Below are positions 42,201 through 51,466 of a stretch of 64,000 nt of DNA, piece after piece (the stretch's first letter is position 1; each line of letters opens with the position of its first letter). Source of the DNA: Rutidosis leptorrhynchoides (taxonomy: Eukaryota; Streptophyta; Magnoliopsida; Asterales; Asteraceae). Location of the stretch: positions 99,346,001 to 99,410,000 of the forward strand of contig NC_092333.1 of NCBI RefSeq assembly GCF_046630445.1, read 5' to 3'. A program made the position numbers and the translations under genes. The notes under the pieces were generated by a model. That model had not been told where the DNA came from. It worked only from the letters and a program-made list of their open reading frames with translations, and ran no database searches.

Positions 42201-44420
42201 ATGCAGATGCAGGTTATTTATCTGATCCACATAAAGCTAAATCTCAAACTGGATATGTATTCCTAAATGGAGGTACTGCAATATCATGGCGTTCTCAAAA
42301 ACAAACACTTGTTGCTACATCGTCAAATCATGCCGAAGTGATTGCATTACATGAAGCTACTCGAGAATGTTTTTGGTTGAGATCAATGACACAACTCATT
42401 ACTGATTCTTGTGGACTAGAACGCGATAAAAGTCCAACAACTATCTATGAAGATAATGCAGCTTGCATAGCACAGATGAAAGAAGGGTATATCAAAAGTG
42501 ACCGAACAAAACACATACCACCTAGATTCTTCTCATACACTCAAAATCTCATTAAGGACAACCAGATTGAAATGAGATATGTGCAATCTAGCAAAAACTC
42601 TGCTGATCTTTTCACGAAAGCACTTCCAACTGCTATTTTCAGAACACACGTTCATAACATTGGCATGAGACATGTTCAAAAGATGTAACAGATGAAGCGA
42701 TGTCTACTTGAGGGGGAGTCAACTCCATGCTGCACTCTTTTTCCCTTAGCTAAAGTTTTTTCCCACTGGGTTTTCTTTAGCAAGGTTTTTAACGAGGCAG
42801 TAATTTATAGTTGATCTTCAACAAAATAAAATTGCTATCCAAGGGGGAGTGTTATAATAATAATAATAATATAGATATGGATAGTCAATTTTGGTGTATA
42901 CATATAGTCAATTTTGGTACACAAAGTATGTATTTTTATATTGAGATTTTAGGCTATAAATACTCATGAATGCAAGCATTAAACTTGCACCATTTCTCAC
43001 ACTTACAAAGTGTTTCTTTCTTTCTCTCCATTATCATCTTTGTTCTTACACTTCATTATTAGTATTCTAAATCAAGAATCAAATCACTAAAGGTAGTTAT
43101 AAGCCTACTGAATTATAACATCAAGAATCAAACCACTAAAGGTAGTTATAAGCCTACTGAATTATAACATCAAGAATCAAACCACTAAAGGTAGTTATAA
43201 GCCTACTGAATTATAACAGCCTCGAACTTTTTTTGGCACTCCGAGTCCTCTTGGTTTTATATTTTGCGCGGCTCATCCCTCTCTTCATTTATATTAGGCA
43301 GTCAGAGTGCCAAAAAAACGACCGGGACTCGGAATGCAAATTTATACAAATCACAAAGAAGAGCTGTGAAAAAAATGAAACCATAAGGACTTGGAGTTCC
43401 AAAAAAAAGTTCAGGACTCTGAAATTGCAATTTCATACAAATGACAGGGTTCAGCTGTGTGATTTTGTTTATTTTAAAAGTCAAACACGAACCACTGTGA
43501 ACGAACAGGACTTTGACTTTTACGGTCAAAACTACCTTCCTTCCAAAATAAAACTTCAAAAATTTTGCAACAAAACTAGCGAGTTTTGTGTTTGTAGACT
43601 TTTGTGACTAAGATTTAGAGTAATTATCCATGTTTTATCTTTAGAGATATTTCAGTGAAATTTGTTATTTGAAAAGTCAAATCTAATCTGTTTGACTTTA
43701 GTTATTCTCCATTTTTTTTTTTTTTTTTTTTCAGATTCTTGTACAAACACACGAATTGAGGACTGTTACATAGTCTCCGGGGACGATTGTGTGGCGGTTA
43801 AGAGTGGTTGGGACGAGTACGGGATTGCTTTCGGGATGCCAACCGAACAACTCGTGATTAGACGACTAACGTGTATTTCACCAACAAGTGCAGTTATCGC
43901 TTTAGGAAGCGAAATGTCTGGTGGTATTCGAGACGTCCGAGCTGAAGATATCGTAGCCATTAATTCCGAATCAGGAGTCCGGATTAAAACAGGTATTGGG
44001 AGGGGTGGGTTCGTGAAAGACATATATGTTAAAGGGTTTACAATGAAAACTATGAAGTGGGCGTTTTGGATGACAGGTAATTACGGGTCCCACCCTGATG
44101 ACAAGTGGGACCCTAATGCAATACCTCTTATTCAAAACATTAACTATAAAGACATGGTGGCGGAAAACGTCACCATGGCTGGTAGATTGGAGGGAATTGC
44201 GGGTGATCCATTTACGGGGATTTGTATATCGAATGTGACAATTGGGATGGTGGAAAATGCCAAGAAGCTTACGTGGAATTGTACTAATATCGAGGGGGTA
44301 TCGAGTGACGTGACACCTCAGCCGTGTGCGGCTTTGCCTGTTCAAAGCGGTAAAACATGTGATTTCCCAAAAGATAAGTTGCCTATTGAAGATGTTAAAG
44401 TTCAGTTGTGTTTCTTATAG
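33227..44420 (+). CDS. Polygalacturonase-like protein (glycoside hydrolase family 28), six exons
   Basis: Proposed exons: 33227-33259, 33908-34270, 34956-35076, 35174-35348, 35629-35699, 43735-44420 (1449 nt, 482 aa). All introns are GT-AG and phases fit. Exon 1 is least certain; it was chosen because ATG, phase and a TATA box agree. Residues about 12-29 are hydrophobic after a basic start, fitting a signal peptide or anchor, so the protein is probably secreted to the wall. The family hydrolyses pectic polygalacturonan. NTDG (248-251), GDDC (270-273) and RIK (337-339) are present, with the three catalytic Asp at 250, 271 and 272. The GHG motif of classical enzymes is missing; that stretch reads SPTSAVIALGSE, as I recall for a plant subgroup of polygalacturonase-like proteins, so activity is not assured. 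Intron 4 is 8035 bp because of a copia and a duplication; intron 3 holds a SINE. No stop or shift breaks the coding sequence. Confidence 0.9.
35385..35534 (-). mobile_element. tRNA-derived SINE in intron 3
   Basis: Read on the minus strand it begins acaccaaagagcc, carries a perfect Pol III B box (GGTTCGAGTCC, near 35473) and ends in an A-tail (T-run 35385-35400 on plus). It is flanked by a 17-bp direct repeat aaaaaggcttccacttt (35368-35384 and 35535-35551), the mark of LINE-type insertion. About 150 bp long. It lies antisense to the gene and leaves the splice sites intact. Confidence 0.85.
35941..36569 (+). repeat. 629-bp tandem duplication in intron 4, copy 1
   Basis: Starts aagcaattggtcc and repeats directly at 36570 with few differences. 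The unit holds a TGTAACATCC stretch that resembles an LTR start, two copies of ttatttagaaatatgtaagtt about 40 bases apart, and a 24-bp perfect palindrome near its end. Confidence 0.9.
36532..36555. repeat. 24-bp perfect palindrome, first copy
   Basis: The half-site ggttactattca is followed by its exact complement tgaatagtaacc with no spacer. Confidence 0.85.
36570..37197 (+). repeat. 629-bp tandem duplication in intron 4, copy 2
   Basis: Directly follows copy 1 and ends gctccaa before the copia target site. Small differences such as a few changes in homopolymer length separate the copies. Confidence 0.9.
37161..37184. repeat. 24-bp perfect palindrome, second copy
   Basis: Same palindrome, 629 bases after the first, unchanged between the duplicated copies. 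Confidence 0.85.
37230..37598 (+). repeat. 5' LTR of the intronic copia
   Basis: Starts tgttataata, ends ttataaca. TATAAATA at 37335-37342. The last 148 bases are three 49-bp tandem units. Confidence 0.96.
37451..37597 (+). repeat. Three 49-bp tandem repeats in the LTR
   Basis: Unit begins atcaagaatcaaa and ends gaattataac. Copy 1 has one T/C difference. The same array is in the 3' LTR (43071-43217). Confidence 0.9.
37599..37614 (+). other. Primer-binding site of the intronic copia
   Basis: The sequence cgttatcagcacgata directly follows the LTR. It differs from the usual TGGTATCAGAGC but is the type of site found in this copia lineage; the tRNA was not identified. Confidence 0.55.
37628..37816 (+). 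repeat. 28-bp tandem repeat array in the copia leader
   Basis: About six to seven copies of a unit around atatggtcggttataccacc, the first and last degenerate. It lies between the primer site and gag, where packaging signals are expected. Confidence 0.85.
38039..39073 (+). CDS. copia gag (344 aa)
   Basis: Starts MSNLEKLKFTPLESTGNNY at 38039, typical for this copia lineage. Residues about 60-190 form the UBN2 Gag core (WEGLKSRFNNQ, YSSALYNTCSQLKFCG). A His-rich patch (HHHHHAKSHNYG) and a Gly-Arg repeat (GRGRGRGRGRGG) near 220-255 would bind RNA. The CCHC knuckle CYRCGRMGHWANTC lies near residues 287-300. It makes the particle protein. It ends in TAA at 39071; pol follows in the same frame after a second stop. 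No disabling change is seen. Confidence 0.95.
   Translation: MSNLEKLKFTPLESTGNNYMPWVIKVKMHLKSMGILETINENNTCSEKEQATACCFIHQHIDECLQNNYVTVEDPHVLWEGLKSRFNNQREILLPAAMEQWRTLRFQDFKKVNEYSSALYNTCSQLKFCGHEISDADMMEKTFSTMNAANITVQRNLRMLKFKTYPELNSYLLVAEQNDELLMKNQQSRPTGTLAIPEANTANNYKQGQGRGQGRGYNNHHHHHAKSHNYGRNHPYGNGNGRGRGRGRGRGGQRNSNPRKYKYQPQNKPIKQDVEENSSKNSEESCYRCGRMGHWANTCRTSKHLIKMYQDSLKGKEKEVNFVDNIDPTVTEKPSDLYEDFLNV
39137..42688 (+). CDS. copia pol: protease, integrase, RT, RNase H (1183 codons)
   Basis: Single open frame. Protease DSGT at residues 47-50. Pre-integrase LWHNRLGHPG near 181. Integrase catalytic triad D250, D313, E349. A basic segment with RGRPIGSKD (about 563-571) between integrase and RT looks like an AT-hook or nuclear signal. 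RT has YVDD at 852-855 and LYGLKQSGRMWYNRL before it. RNase H lies at about 1005-1165 with YADAGY, SNHAEVIAL and YEDNAAC. The first ATG may not be the real start; the protease begins after about residue 30. The enzymes process Gag, copy the RNA and integrate the DNA. It is in the same frame as gag but behind two stops (39071 and 39134), so read-through, splicing or internal start is needed. Confidence 0.95.
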   Translation: MFQYYLFAFKILCNINVLTIYFLYMKFNMNFAGIQHQSSGGDLCIADSGTTHTILKSEKYFIDLKPTEGTIHTISGPANLIKGIGKANFILPNGTKFLINDALFSPKSSRNLLSFSDIYLNGYDYQSVTTENEKYLSITDKSHVVEKLPRLSSGLHYTHINVPEIHMVVNEKYIDPGVFSLWHNRLGHPGSTMMKRIIECTHGHPLNDRKIHHDTMVPCTSCSLGKLITRPSPLKVEKESPMFLERIQGDICGPIHPPCGPFRYFMVLIDASSRWSHVCLLSSRNVAFAKFLAQIIKLRAHFPDYTIKRVRLDNAGEFTSQAFNDYCMSIGIVVEHSVAHVHTQNGLAESLIKRLQLIARPLIMRTKLPVSIWGHAILHAAALIRIRPSASHKYSPLQLAFGQEPNISHLRTFGCAVYVPIATPQRTKMGPQRRLGIYVGYETSSILRYIEPMTGDVFTARFADCHFNETLFPRLGGEMKNKENDVSWCEPQLKYLDPRTKECETEVQKIMHIQELANQLPDAFTDTKTVTKSYIPAVNTPARIEIPKAGNNVTHESLPRQKRGRPIGSKDKNPRKRKSANNEVKESVQEEPQISTPTAEEIDDVNTEIAINYAYSKILWNRNEMKNLDEKFSFNVAYDIMNNDDDPEPTSMVECQNRHDWAQWKEAIRAELESLNKRKVFGSIILTPKDVKPVGYRWIFVRKRNEKNEVTRYKARLVAQGFSQRPGIDYEETYSPVMDAITFRYLISLAVSKNLEMHLMDVVTAYLYGSLDSDIYMKIPEGFKVPEASNAKPKEMYSIKLQRSLYGLKQSGRMWYNRLSDYLISKGYTNNLTCPCVFIKKTTSGYVIIAVYVDDLNIIGTNKEIHEAIQLLKKEFEMKDLGKTKYCLGLQIEHMPNGLLVHQTTYTEKILKRFNMDKAKPLSTPMVVRSLNVEADPFRPCEDQEDILGPEVPYLSAIGALMYLTNCTRPDISFAVNLLARFSSAPTKRHWNGIKHIFRYLRGTTDLGLFYSNESKQDLVGYADAGYLSDPHKAKSQTGYVFLNGGTAISWRSQKQTLVATSSNHAEVIALHEATRECFWLRSMTQLITDSCGLERDKSPTTIYEDNAACIAQMKEGYIKSDRTKHIPPRFFSYTQNLIKDNQIEMRYVQSSKNSADLFTKALPTAIFRTHVHNIGMRHVQKM
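42689..42849 (+). other. copia 3' untranslated stretch with two purine tracts
   Basis: A first purine tract (agggggag, 42711-42718) lies 22 bases after the pol stop and a second (aagggggag, 42841-42849) directly before the LTR. The second is the likely plus-strand primer. Confidence 0.7.
42850..43218 (+). repeat. 3' LTR of the intronic copia
   Basis: Same length and sequence as the 5' LTR by eye. TATAAATA at 42955-42962. Directly preceded by the purine tract aagggggag (42841-42849). Confidence 0.96.
43224..43460. repeat. Imperfect fold-back repeat in intron 4
   Basis: The phrase aactttttttggcactccga (43226 on) returns in inverted form near 43306-43335 and again near 43389-43415 (ggagttccaaaaaaaagttc). 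The two inverted copies are also direct repeats of each other, each followed by a tttatacaaat/tttcatacaaat stretch. No target duplication was found; class unknown. Confidence 0.55.
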
Positions 44421-45047
44421 ACCAGATTACATGTAATCTGATTTATGAATGTTAACTTTCATTGATAATGTTGAAATTTGAAAGGTGGTGTTTTTTTTAC
44501 TACTTGAATTCATGTGCGTTAATATATATGGGCCTAATAGCTAAGCCCATATATGCCAATGTTAAGCCCAAAATTCATGTTTGTGATTGTGATTTAGTTA
44601 TGTTCTTTGGTTATACGCCTTCGATATTAATTATCTATTATCTATATATATAATTATTATTATGTATATCCTGAAGTTAGGATACGAACATTTTAGCATT
44701 TAATAAAATCCGATGATGAGGTTAGGGTGTAATGTTTACGACAATATGGAATTCTATTCAAGTGAATCTATAACCTAGACACCTAGTGTAGAACAAATAT
44801 TTAAAAATAATAACTGTACATATGAGTAAAACTAAAAGTAAAAGGGAAATTGGTTAAAAGGAGAAAAAAAGATCCGCGCTTCGCTGCAGGGTGGTTTTAA
44901 TCGGTTAATCGAAGGAAGCGGTCTTTGTCGTTTGATGGTCAGTTAAATTGTAAAAAAAATTAAATGGAGGCAAAGGAAGGGAAAAAGAGGAGGGAAAATG
45001 ACCCGCATATCACGGTAAGAAATGTTTTGTAGCAATACATCGTTTCG

Positions 45048-45048
<1 letters not shown>
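44421..45048 (+). other. Downstream flank of the polygalacturonase-like gene
   Basis: Holds the 3' UTR and intergenic DNA. A perfect 10-bp inverted repeat (atatatgggc at 44524-44533, gcccatatat at 44545-44554) could form a hairpin in the transcript end. No clear poly(A) signal can be singled out. No other gene seen. Confidence 0.5.

Positions 45049-45093
<45 letters not shown>
45049..45093. repeat. (TA)n microsatellite
   Basis: Uninterrupted ta run of about 44 bases. Confidence 0.95.
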
Positions 45094-45097
<4 letters not shown>

Positions 45098-45193
45098 TAC
45101 TGTCTCGGTATTGCAGTACGCATATCGAGATTTGGTACAAATATGGACTGTCGTTATTGCGCTTTAAATTGTCATTATTGCGCTTTAAATTGC

Positions 45194-46796
45194 TCAGATA
45201 ACCGAGACCCACATTGCATCCGGACATGTGTAAAATCTCCAAATCCACTTGAAAAGCAACGCAGAATTAAATGTTCGGAGGCTATCAATATCTAAACCAC
45301 CACATTCACGGGAGGCCGTCATTTGTTCCCACCGAATCCAATGTATCTTTGATTCGTTATCGGAAACTCCCCAAAAAAATCTAGCACAAAGACTCTCAAA
45401 TTTATCAATGACCGTTTCGGGACATTTATAAAGAGAAAATTGATAAATGCCTAAACTCCCAAATACCGCCTTTATAAGTGTTAAACGTCCTCCGATTGAC
45501 AGTAAATTCACCTTCCATGTTGAAAGTTTTTTCGAATAACAACTCACCAAATCATCCTAATTTAAAACACGGGTCATAGAACCGCCTACCTTCAAACCCA
45601 AATAGTCAAAAGACAATGAGCCCTTACTACAACCTGATTGCCTCAACATTAGATCTAGCTCAGGATCAGTAACTTCCATGCCAAAAATTCATGACTTTGA
45701 CATATTAATACGTAAACCTGATAAACCATGAAATTCATTTAAAACTTGAAGCAATGAATCCATATTCGATATGCTCCATTTTGACAGAAAAATAGCATCG
45801 TCCGCGCAAAACAAATGAGAAATATTAACCGGAGTATGACCGATATCAGCCCCGTCAATTCTACTAGCTGATACACTTTGTTGAATCAATAAATGTAATC
45901 CTTCCATAACTATTAAAAACAAAAAAGAGGTCAACATGTCACTTTGCCAATCCTCTTTGAATCTCGAATTTGTTTGTTGGGCTTCTGTTAATTAATATCG
46001 ATGTATGTGCGGAGTGAAGGCATATCTTGATCCTCGACCGCCACACCATACCAAAACCCAACTTTTCTAGCATAAAATCCAAGAAGTTCCAACTAACGGA
46101 GTCATATTCCTTTTCTAAATCAACTTTAAAAATCAGCAGTTGTTTATTCTTCTTATACTAATTGATAACTTCATTTAAAATCAATGGTCTATCCAAGATT
46201 TGCCTACTTGAAATAAAAGTTGATTGCTCCTTTGATATTACATTGTCAAGCACTTTGATTAATCTGTTGGTTAACACCTTCGATATAACTTTATAAACAA
46301 CACCAACCAAAGAAATCGACATGCAATCTTTAATGAAAGTAGGGTTGGATACTTTCGGTATCAGCGTTATACATACCGATGAAGATCCCTTTGGCATCCT
46401 TTAATCATGAAAAGCAACAAAAATCGCCTCACATAATATGTTTTCAATATATTCCAGAATTTTTTGATGAAAGCAAGATTAAAATCGTTAGGGCCCGAAG
46501 CTTTCCCACAATCCCAAACCGCATCCCGAATCTCAAAGTCTGTCACCATTACTTCAATCGTCGAGGCCTTATCTTCATTAATATCAATTGTAGTATAAAT
46601 CTTGGTGGAGACCAAACCAACTGATCATGCGCAAATTTAGACCTATAGAACTCTAAAAATTCAGCCTTAATGACCGTGGGATCAGTGATCCAATTTCCAA
46701 TTTACTGTAATACCCTGCACCATTTGATTGTATCTTCTTTGTTTCAAGATCCCATGAAAAAACTTGGTATTTTCGTCTCCTTCAGCGTCTCATTTA
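45194..46796 (-). pseudogene. L1-type LINE reverse transcriptase region, decayed
   Basis: Minus-strand fragments in several frames, in family order. 46796-46740 holds a degenerate GDENTKFFH-type segment; 46615-46367 holds the stretch before RT with AVWDCGKASGPNDFN. 46397-46158 is RT proper (VCITLIPKVSNPTFIKDC, SISLVGVVYKVISKVLTNRL). 45937-45689 has the active-site box as CADDAIFL. 45550-45194 is the C-terminal part (LSTWKVNLLSIGGRLTLIKA, FFWGVSDNESKIHWIRW). At least three frameshifts separate them. The endonuclease and 5' part are missing because a gypsy LTR starts at 46797; no poly(A) end is visible on the left. Confidence 0.88.
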
Positions 46797-46964
46797 TGTG
46801 ACGACCCGGAAATTTCCGACCAAACTTAAACTTTAATCTTATATGGTTTCGACACGATAAGCAAAGTCTGTAATGGTGAGTCTCGAAAATTTTGGAACTA
46901 TGCTCATATAACCAATTATCCTCTGACTGTGCCCGATGATTCACGAACAATTGTTTGTAAATAA

Positions 46965-47012
<48 letters not shown>

Positions 47013-48180
47013 ACATATAAATATATATGATTGAGGTACAAAATTACTGATTGTATGAATACTATTATATATATAAATATTAAATATTCAATGTATGCTA
47101 TTATATATATATATAATGATATTACATAACTAATAAAAAGTAATATTAATATATGTAATTACAAGTTAAAATATAATTATTATATTTACTTTCATTAAAA
47201 TATAAATATTAATATTAGTATTAATATCAGTATTATTAATATTATTAAAATGATAATACATAGATATAAAATTGATACATGTAATTTGTTACATTATTAT
47301 TATTGTTATTTTAGAATTATTATATTTTTATAATTATCATTATTATTATAAAGAATACAAAATTATTATTATTATCATAAATAATACATCTTTATAACTA
47401 TTATTATCAGTATTATTATTATTATTTCTTATTATTATTATTAATATTAATAGTATTATTATTATTAATAAATTTATAATTATTATTATCAATAAATATA
47501 ATATAACTGTAATTATAACGTGGAATTGATTAACATCACCATTGAAATTTTTTTTCCTGCATCTGATGGGTTATATGTCGAATCCTGTTGTGAATACATA
47601 CAAATTCAGCTTAACATCAAAATCTGCTTAACATTTTGTTTTTGTTTTTATTGTTTGTATTCTTCTCCTACTTTATCATTCCTGTCGATACCATTTATCT
47701 ACAAAACAAACGAGTGCAACCTGTTTTCCTCACAATCATTCAGTCTTTAATCTTCATTATCAGTCACAACAACCCACTACGGAAATTCATAAATTAAATC
47801 AAGAATAAAAAAATAAAAAAAGAGGTCGACAGCTCTGTTTTGGTTCATTTAATTCAAAAACTCGATTTCGAAACCATTTCAAAAACTATAAACGCATAAG
47901 TGTTAAGATTACTTTACTTGAACTACCTGTAAAGTTTCATATTCTAATTTATTTTATTGAATTCAAATTCTTGAGTCAAAGGTTCGAATAAAAAAAAAGT
48001 CAACGTTTGTTCTTCAACCAAATTCGAATTCCCTGTTATGTTTTAAGGTAAATTAACGATTCCATTAGTTTCTATATATGTTTAGCAAACTATTTCGTGT
48101 TATAATCTTTATCAATAACGTATTCAAAATCGAAAATCATTATTTTTTGTGTGTTTATGTTCGCTGCACAGCAGCTTTCT

Positions 48181-51100
48181 TGAAATGTCCCGTTCTTATT
48201 AATTAAAAATGTTCCATATTAATTGATTTCGTTGCGAGGTTTTGACCTCTATATGAGACGTTTTTCAAAGACTGCATTCATTTTAAAACAAACCATAACC
48301 TTTATTTCATCAATAAAGGTTTAAAAAGCTTTACGTAGATTATCAAATAATGATAATCTAAAATATCCTGTTTACACACGACCATTACATAATGGTTTAC
48401 AATACAAATATGTACAACAAAATAAGTTTCTTGAATGCAGTTTTTACACAACATCATACAAGCATGGACTCCAAATCTCGTCCTTATTTAAGTATGCGAC
48501 AGCGGAAGCTCTTAATAATCACCTGAGAATAAACATGTTTAAAACGTCAACAAAAATGTTGGTGAGTTATAGGTTTAACCTATATATATCAAATCATAAT
48601 AATAGACCACAAGATTTCATATTTCAATACACATCCCATACATAGAGATAAAAATCTTTCATATGGTGAACACCTGGTAACGGACATTAACAAGATGCAT
48701 ATATAAGAATATCCCCATCATTCCGGGACACCCTTCGGATATGATATAAATTTCGAAGTACTAAAGCATCCGGTACTTTGGATGGGGTTTGTTAGGCCCA
48801 ATAGATCTATCTTTAGGATTCGCGTCAATTAGGGTGTCTGTTCCCTAATTCTTAGATTACCAGACTTAATAAAAAGGGGCATATTCGATTTCGATAATTC
48901 AACCATAGAATGTAGTTTCACGTACTTGTGTCTATTTTGTAAATCATTTATAAAACGTGCATGTATTCTCATCCCAAAAATATTAGATTTTAAAAATGGG
49001 ACTATAACTCACTTTCACAGATTTTTACTTCGTCGGGAAGTAAGACTTGGCCACTGGTTGATTCACGAACCTATAACAATATATACATATATATTAAAGT
49101 ATGTTCAAAATATATTTACAACACTTTTAATATATTTTGATGTTTTAAGTTTATTAAGTCAGCTGTCCTCGTTAGTAACCTACAACTAGTTGTCCACAGT
49201 TAGATGTACAGAAATAAATCAATAAATATTATCTTGAATCAATCCACGACCCAGTGTATACGTATCTCAGTATTGATCACAACTCAAACTATATATATTT
49301 TGGAATCAACCTCAACCCTGTATAGCTAACTCCAACATTCACATATAGAGTGTCTATGGTTGTTCCGAAATATATATAGATGTGTCGACATGATAGGTCG
49401 AAACATTGTATACGTGTCTATGGTATCTCAAGATTACATAATATACAATACAAGTTGATTAAGTTATGGTTGGAATAGATTTGTTACCAATTTTCACGTA
49501 GCTAAAATGAGAAAAATTATCCAATCTTGTTTTACCCATAACTTCTTCATTTTAAATCCGTTTTGAATGAATCAAATTGCTATGGTTTCATATTGAACTG
49601 TATTTTATGAATCTAAACAGAAAAAGTATAGGTTTATAGTCGGAAAAATAAGTTACAAGTCGTTTTTTGTAAAGGTAGTCATTTCAGTCGAAAGAACGAC
49701 GTCTAGATGACCATTTTAGAAAACATACTTCCACTTTGAGTTTAACCATAATTTTTGGATATAGTTTCATGTTCATAATAAAAATCATTTTCTCAGAATA
49801 ACAACTTTTAAATCAAAGTTTATCATAGTTTTTAATTAACTAACCCAAAACAGCCCGCGGTGTTACTACGACGGCGTAAATCCGGTTTTACGGTGTTTTT
49901 CGTGTTTCCAGGTTTTAAATCATTAAGTTAGCATATCATATAGATATAGAACATGTGTTTAGTTAATTTTAAAAGTCAAGTTAGAAGGATTAACTTTTGT
50001 TTGCGAACAAGTTTAGAATTAACTAAACTATGTTCTAGTGATTACGAGTTTAAACCTTCGAATAAGATAGTTTTATATATATGAATCGAATGATGTTATG
50101 AACATCATTACTACCTCAAGTTTAGTAGGTAAACCTACTGGAAGTGACAAGAAATGATCTAGCTTCAAAGGATCTTGGATGGCTTGAAAGTTCTTGAAGT
50201 AGGATCATGACACAAAAACAAGTTCAAGTAAGATTTTTGCTCGAATTAAGATAGTTTATAGTTATAGAAATTGAATCAAAGTTTGAATATGAATATTACC
50301 TTGAATAAGAAAGATAACCTACTGTATATAACAAAGGTTTCTTGATCTTATATGATTACTTGGAATGGATTAGAAAGCTTGGAAGTAAATTAGTAAACTT
50401 GAAGGGATTTTTGAAGTATTCTTGAAGTGTTCTTCCTATGATGATTATAGCTTGATTCTTGAAGTGATTTTTGATGAAGATGATGATTAACTACTGGAAA
50501 AATACGTTCATAATAGTGTGGGTGTGTTGAGAGAGAATTAGAAAGAGATTTGGAAGTGAAATGGAGTGAATGATGAGTGTTAATTGGTGAGTGGTGAGTG
50601 GGGTTAAAAGGAGTTCTAGTTAGTTGACTAGCTCATGGTAGAAGTTAAAATTGATTAGTCATACATGACATAATCAAGAGTGGAATCCCATGCTAGTTCC
50701 TATTGGTATATACCCATAGTAAGTACGTTTTGAAGCTGTGTATAATACGGGTAAGAATACGACTAGAATTCTTGATGAAAGAAAAGAATGGGAAAGTAAC
50801 TGTAACCATTTTCGTTAAGTATGAGTGTTTTGATATATGTCTTGAAGTCTTCCAAAAGTATTTTAATACATCTAAATACACTACATGTATATACATTTTA
50901 ACGGAGTCGTTAAGTCATCGTTAGTCGTTACATGTAAGTGTTGTTTTGAAACCTTTAAGTTAACGATCTCAATTAATATTGTTAACCCATTGTTTATTAT
51001 ATCTAATGAGATGTTAAATTATTATATTATCATGATATTATGATATATTAATATATCTTAATATGATATATATACATTTAAATGTCGTTACAACGATAAT

Positions 51101-51430
51101 CTTTACATATATGTCTCGTTTCGAAATCCTTAAGTTAGTAGTCTTGTTTATATGTATATAACTCATTGTTAATATACTTATGGAGATACTTACTTATCAT
51201 AATCTCATGTTAACCATATGTATATCCATATATATATCATCATGTCGTTTTTACAAGTTTTAACGTTCGTGAATCGCCGGTCAACTTGGGTGGTCAATTG
51301 TCTATATGAAACATATTTCAATTAATCAAGTCTTAACAAGTTTGATTGCTTAACATGTTGGAAATATTTAATCATGTAAATATAAATCTCAATTAATATA
51401 TATAAACATGGAAAAGTTCGGGTCACTACA
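48181..51430 (-). repeat. 3' LTR of the 13.1-kb gypsy
   Basis: Plus-strand ends tgaaatgtcc and cactaca. Short ORFs inside recur in the partner LTR and are not genes. Confidence 0.96.
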
Positions 51431-51466
51431 GTACCTACCCGTTAAATAAATTTCGTCCCGAAATTT
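51431..51466 (-). promoter_or_regulatory. Purine tract and stop-codon hairpin of the 13.1-kb gypsy
   Basis: Minus strand reads AACGGGTAGGTAC next to the LTR, preceded by the 8-bp stem AAATTTCG/CGAAATTT with a 3-base loop (51448-51466). The same hairpin, with one loop change, stands at 22976-22994 in the other gypsy. Confidence 0.7.

Larger units (their letters stand above)
37230..43218 (+). mobile_element. Complete, apparently intact Ty1/copia element in intron 4
   Basis: Two 369-bp LTRs that look identical by eye flank a primer site, a leader with tandem repeats, open gag (344 aa), open pol (1183 codons) and a purine-rich tract. The target duplication gcctc is perfect (37225-37229, 43219-43223). 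It lies in the same orientation as the host gene. Identical LTRs and open frames point to a recent insertion that may still be mobile. Confidence 0.97.

Noticed and set aside
48926..49189. ORF starting MCLFCKSFIKRACI, repeated at 58775
   Set aside because: Inside both LTRs of the 13.1-kb gypsy; repetition reflects the LTR pair, not a conserved gene.
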